Source: CAYFMS01 sp964491425 (GTDB taxonomy: Bacteria > Patescibacteriota > Patescibacteriia > UBA9934). Taken from it: 22,836 nucleotides of DNA. The stretch lies in the NCBI GenBank assembly GCA_964491425.1, contig CAZBFR010000005.1, positions 1 through 22,836 of the forward strand. The letters are read 5' to 3'. The position numbers were made by a program, and so were the translations under genes. The notes beneath the pieces are model-generated. The model did not search any database. It saw nothing but the letters and a program-made list of their open reading frames with translations, and was not told the origin of the DNA. Positions 21,106-22,836 of the stretch are shown piece after piece; position 1 is the stretch's first letter; the number at the start of each line of letters is the position of its first letter.

Positions 21106-22157
21106 AGCGCAAGTTCTTCTTCGGCGCGTTTTAGGGCGTCGACGATTTCGTCGAGGTTTCCGGCGAGGATACCCGGGAGATTGTGCCAACTTTCTTTAAT
21201 ACGGTGGTCGGTTACGCGGTCTTGCGGACCATTGTAGGTTCGGATTTTTTCGCTTCGATCTCCGCTACCGATTTGGCTTCGGCGTTCGGCGTCCATTGCC
21301 GCGCGTTTTTGTTCTTGCTCGTAGGCGAATACGCGGGCGCGGATTACGTTAAGCGCTTTCTCTTTATTTTGTCTTTGTGAGCGCTCGTCTTGGCAGTAGG
21401 CGACGATCCCGGTCGGTTTGTGGACGATTCGGATAGCGGAATAGGTGGTGTTTACGCTTTGTCCTCCCGCTCCTTGCGAGGTTGTCGCTTCGATTGTTAA
21501 ATCGTTCATGTTAAGTTCGAATTCCTGTTCTTCGATCTTTGGAAATACGGCAACGGTTACGGTTGAAGTATGAATTCGTCCCTGCTTTTCGGTTTCTGGA
21601 ACACGTTGAACACGGTGGACTCCCGATTCATATTTCATTTTCCCGTACGCTCCAGCGCCAATGATTTCAAAGACAAGTTCCTTAAAACCAACGTCGTTTA
21701 AACTTTGTGAAGAAATTTCAACGTGAAAACCGTGCTTTTCCGCGAAGTGTGAGTACATTCGGTAGAGGTCACCTGCAAAAAGCGAAGCCTCGTCACCTCC
21801 GGCTCCCGCGCGAATTTCAATAATTGCGTCGTGACTATCGAGTGGATCTTCCGGAATAAGCGCGCGTTTAAAGGCGTGCTCAAGCGTTGGGATTAATTCC
21901 TCTAGCGAAAGAATTTCTTCCTCGGCGAGGGCACGAATATCCGGGTCGGCGTCTTCTCTTTGCGATTTTGCGCTTTCGAGATTGTCTACCGCTTTTTTAA
22001 GCGCCTCGCCCTTTGCGACGATATCGCTTAGCCGTTGGTACTCGCGGGTCACGTCTTTTAAAAGCCGTTGGTTACTTAAAACCGAAGGCTCGGAGAGGCG
22101 TGCCTCAACGGCTTTAAATAGGGTTTTTTGTTTTTCGAGTTGGTCGAGAATGTTCAT
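21102..22157 (-). CDS. prfA: Peptide chain release factor 1
   Basis: Recognises UAA and UAG and triggers peptide release. It has 351 residues. Seen: RAGAGGDEASLFAGDLYRMY, a PxT-type codon-recognition motif (PET, 187-189, within RVQRVPETEKQGRIHTS), and GAGGQ (229-233, the methylated Gln at 233). After GGQ the sequence reads SVNTTYSAIRI where most RF1 proteins have HVNTTDSAIRI, so both the His after GGQ and a nearby Asp are changed. It is cotranslated with prmC. The -10 box sits 6 nt before the ATG, in the U tract of the rpmE terminator. Confidence 0.97.
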   Translation of the reverse strand: MNILDQLEKQKTLFKAVEARLSEPSVLSNQRLLKDVTREYQRLSDIVAKGEALKKAVDNLESAKSQREDADPDIRALAEEEILSLEELIPTLEHAFKRALIPEDPLDSHDAIIEIRAGAGGDEASLFAGDLYRMYSHFAEKHGFHVEISSQSLNDVGFKELVFEIIGAGAYGKMKYESGVHRVQRVPETEKQGRIHTSTVTVAVFPKIEEQEFELNMNDLTIEATTSQGAGGQSVNTTYSAIRIVHKPTGIVAYCQDERSQRQNKEKALNVIRARVFAYEQEQKRAAMDAERRSQIGSGDRSEKIRTYNGPQDRVTDHRIKESWHNLPGILAGNLDEIVDALKRAEEELAL

Positions 22158-22160
22158 ACG

Positions 22161-22193
22161 ATAATAATAAAATACCCGTTTTCAGGGTATTTT
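22161..22193 (-). terminator. rpmE terminator overlapping the prfA -10 box
   Basis: AAAATACCC (22169-22177) pairs with GGGTATTTT (22185-22193), 9 bp around a 7-nt loop, followed on the minus strand by ATTATTAT. TATTAT (22164-22169) in that tract is a -10 box 6 nt before the prfA ATG (22157). One short element seems to end rpmE and start a leaderless prfA mRNA. Confidence 0.7.
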
Positions 22194-22208
22194 ACTAGGT
22201 TAAGATCG

Positions 22209-22499
22209 TTACGCTTCTTTCGATTTCTTTGCTTCACGCTTCTTTGCTCGAGCGGCACTCTTTTCGAGTTTCGCTTTATGGCCAAGAACGGCGTTCGATT
22301 TCTTTGTCGCTTTTGATTGGAATTTCTCTACACGGCGGGCCGTATCGAGAATCTTTTGCTTACCCGTATAGAACGGATGGCAGGCCTTACAAAGTTCAAC
22401 ATACATCGTATCAACCGTTGATCCGATCGTGTAAGTCGCTCCGCAGGCACAATTCGCTACGAGGGCTTGGTTATAAGTTGGGTGGATGTCCGCTTTCAT
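22209..22499 (-). CDS. rpmE: 50S ribosomal protein bL31, zinc-binding form with basic tail
   Basis: Bridges the ribosomal subunits near the central protuberance. It has 96 residues from the ATG at 22499; codons upstream in the same frame lie in the promoter. MKADIHPTYN is the family start. Cys17/Cys19 (NCACG) and Cys37/Cys40 (CKACHPFYTGKQK) form the zinc site of the C-plus type. Typical bL31 ends near residue 70, whereas here about 30 extra residues are Lys-, Ala- and Arg-rich (ending KKREAKKSKEA), probably rRNA-binding. Confidence 0.95.
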   Translation of the reverse strand: MKADIHPTYNQALVANCACGATYTIGSTVDTMYVELCKACHPFYTGKQKILDTARRVEKFQSKATKKSNAVLGHKAKLEKSAARAKKREAKKSKEA

Positions 22500-22508
22500 A
22501 ATGCAAAG

Positions 22509-22537
22509 AGAGTAGCACGGGTCATTTTCCCTGTCAA
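22509..22537 (-). promoter_or_regulatory. rpmE promoter
   Basis: Perfect TTGACA (22532-22537), a 17-nt spacer ending in TGC, and TACTCT (22509-22514), 9 nt before the rpmE ATG. This is the clearest promoter in the window; the predicted leader is 2-3 nt. Confidence 0.8.
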
Positions 22538-22547
22538 CAGGTTTTTC

Positions 22548-22615
22548 TTTACAAAATCGCCGTTTTCGGCTAGGATTTTGAGTCCGTTTAGGACTCACCC
22601 TTGCCGTTTGGAGGA
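22548..22615 (+). promoter_or_regulatory. Promoter and Shine-Dalgarno of the terminal lipoprotein gene
   Basis: TTTACA (22548-22553), a 17-nt spacer and TAGGAT (22571-22576); then a hairpin GAGTCC/GGACTC with a 5-nt loop (22580-22596) and GGAGGA (22610-22615) 3 nt before the ATG at 22619. The leader would be about 36 nt. The presence of a strong Shine-Dalgarno and a true leader sets it apart from the other genes here. Confidence 0.45.
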
Positions 22616-22618
22616 CGG

Positions 22619-22836
22619 ATGTACAGGTTGCTCTTGGTCTTCGGAGTGCTCATTTGCGCCGGTTGTCGGCGCGATTGGGGCGAACTCTTTGAGGAGTGGG
22701 TGCGAGAGGACATGGAGAATTGCCGTGATCGTCCCTGGACTTGGGAGACGAAGCGGTGGTATCCGGACGCCGACGGCGACGGGTTCGGCTACGAGCACCT
22801 CGCGGTTGTCACGCACTGTGACCTCTCGGAGACGCA
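22619..22836 (+). CDS. Lipoprotein with a calcium-binding-type DxDGDG motif (partial, runs off the window)
   Basis: The 72 visible residues start MYRLLLVFGVLICAGC, a classic lipoprotein signal peptide with lipobox CAGC (Cys16 becomes the lipidated residue). Then comes a short acidic and Trp-rich region, and at residues 49-57 WYPDADGDGFG, followed by a Cys about 14 residues later. This spacing matches the first unit of the thrombospondin type 3-like or MopE-type repeats (YxDxDGDGYG...C) found in surface proteins of many bacteria; such loops bind calcium. A hand count gives about 60% G+C, clearly above most of the window. The gene has no stop before the edge, so length and the number of repeats are unknown. 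Confidence 0.65.
   Translation, partial: MYRLLLVFGVLICAGCRRDWGELFEEWVREDMENCRDRPWTWETKRWYPDADGDGFGYEHLAVVTHCDLSET

Noticed and set aside
21106..21189. 28-residue Arg-rich N-terminal extension of PrmC
   Set aside because: It is a shifted reading of the prfA 3' end; the ATG at 21105 gives the family start and the usual ATGA overlap.

Overview
The window reads as a chromosomal piece of a Candidate Phyla Radiation (Patescibacteria) genome. This is inferred from gene content and form: housekeeping genes packed with 1-2 nt gaps or 4-nt ATGA overlaps, a threonyl-tRNA synthetase without a TGS domain, a MiaA with its middle domain missing, an NLPY-type PrmC, and several small membrane or zinc-ribbon proteins of the kind common in that group. 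UGA is a normal stop (four ATGA start/stop overlaps), so this is not one of the UGA-as-glycine lineages. I see no rRNA, tRNA, CRISPR array or insertion sequence. Two runs of exactly 100 N (1618-1717 and 12146-12245) are assembly gaps. The first lies inside thrS, where far more than 100 bases must be missing.

Layout. 1-2455 (+): tail of an unknown gene, a single-pass membrane protein, thrS. 2484-2813 (-): a small charged protein. 2870-3583 (+): a compact miaA. 3584-3777: a structured intergenic stretch with a strong minus-strand promoter, possibly a small RNA gene. 3778-5250 (-): gatB. 5274-7887 (-): dut, tmk and two related membrane proteins. 7984-9359 (+): thyA and a dihydrofolate reductase-like gene. 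9344-10467 (-): a dCTP deaminase-family gene and dCMP deaminase. 10527-11637 (-): rplK-rplA. 11638-13171: an accessory insert with a tandem palindromic operator, a gene broken by the second gap and a secreted protein of unknown function. 13201-16096 (-): gyrB, secE, nusG. 16139-20288 (+): membrane protein, rodA, zinc-ribbon protein, rplY, DUF3048 protein. 20230-22499 (-): rpmE, prfA, prmC. 22619-end (+): the start of a GC-richer lipoprotein gene.

How the genes work together. The block 6747-10467 holds almost everything needed to make dTTP from deoxycytidine nucleotides: dCMP deaminase, a dCTP deaminase-like protein, dUTPase, thymidylate synthase, a dihydrofolate reductase-like enzyme and thymidylate kinase. 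Most other genes serve translation (thrS, miaA, gatB, rplA, rplK, rplY, rpmE, prfA, prmC), transcription and secretion (nusG, secE), DNA topology (gyrB) and cell-wall growth (rodA). The usual secE-nusG-rplK-rplA order is kept but split by the accessory insert.

The most striking non-coding signal is promoter architecture. At ten transcription units a -10 box, often of extended TGn type, lies only 6-11 nt before the start codon, which predicts leaderless or nearly leaderless mRNAs. At four of them a terminator of the preceding gene ends at, or within about 15 nt of, that -10 box. The last gene (22619) differs: it has a GGAGGA ribosome binding site, a longer leader and about 60% GC.
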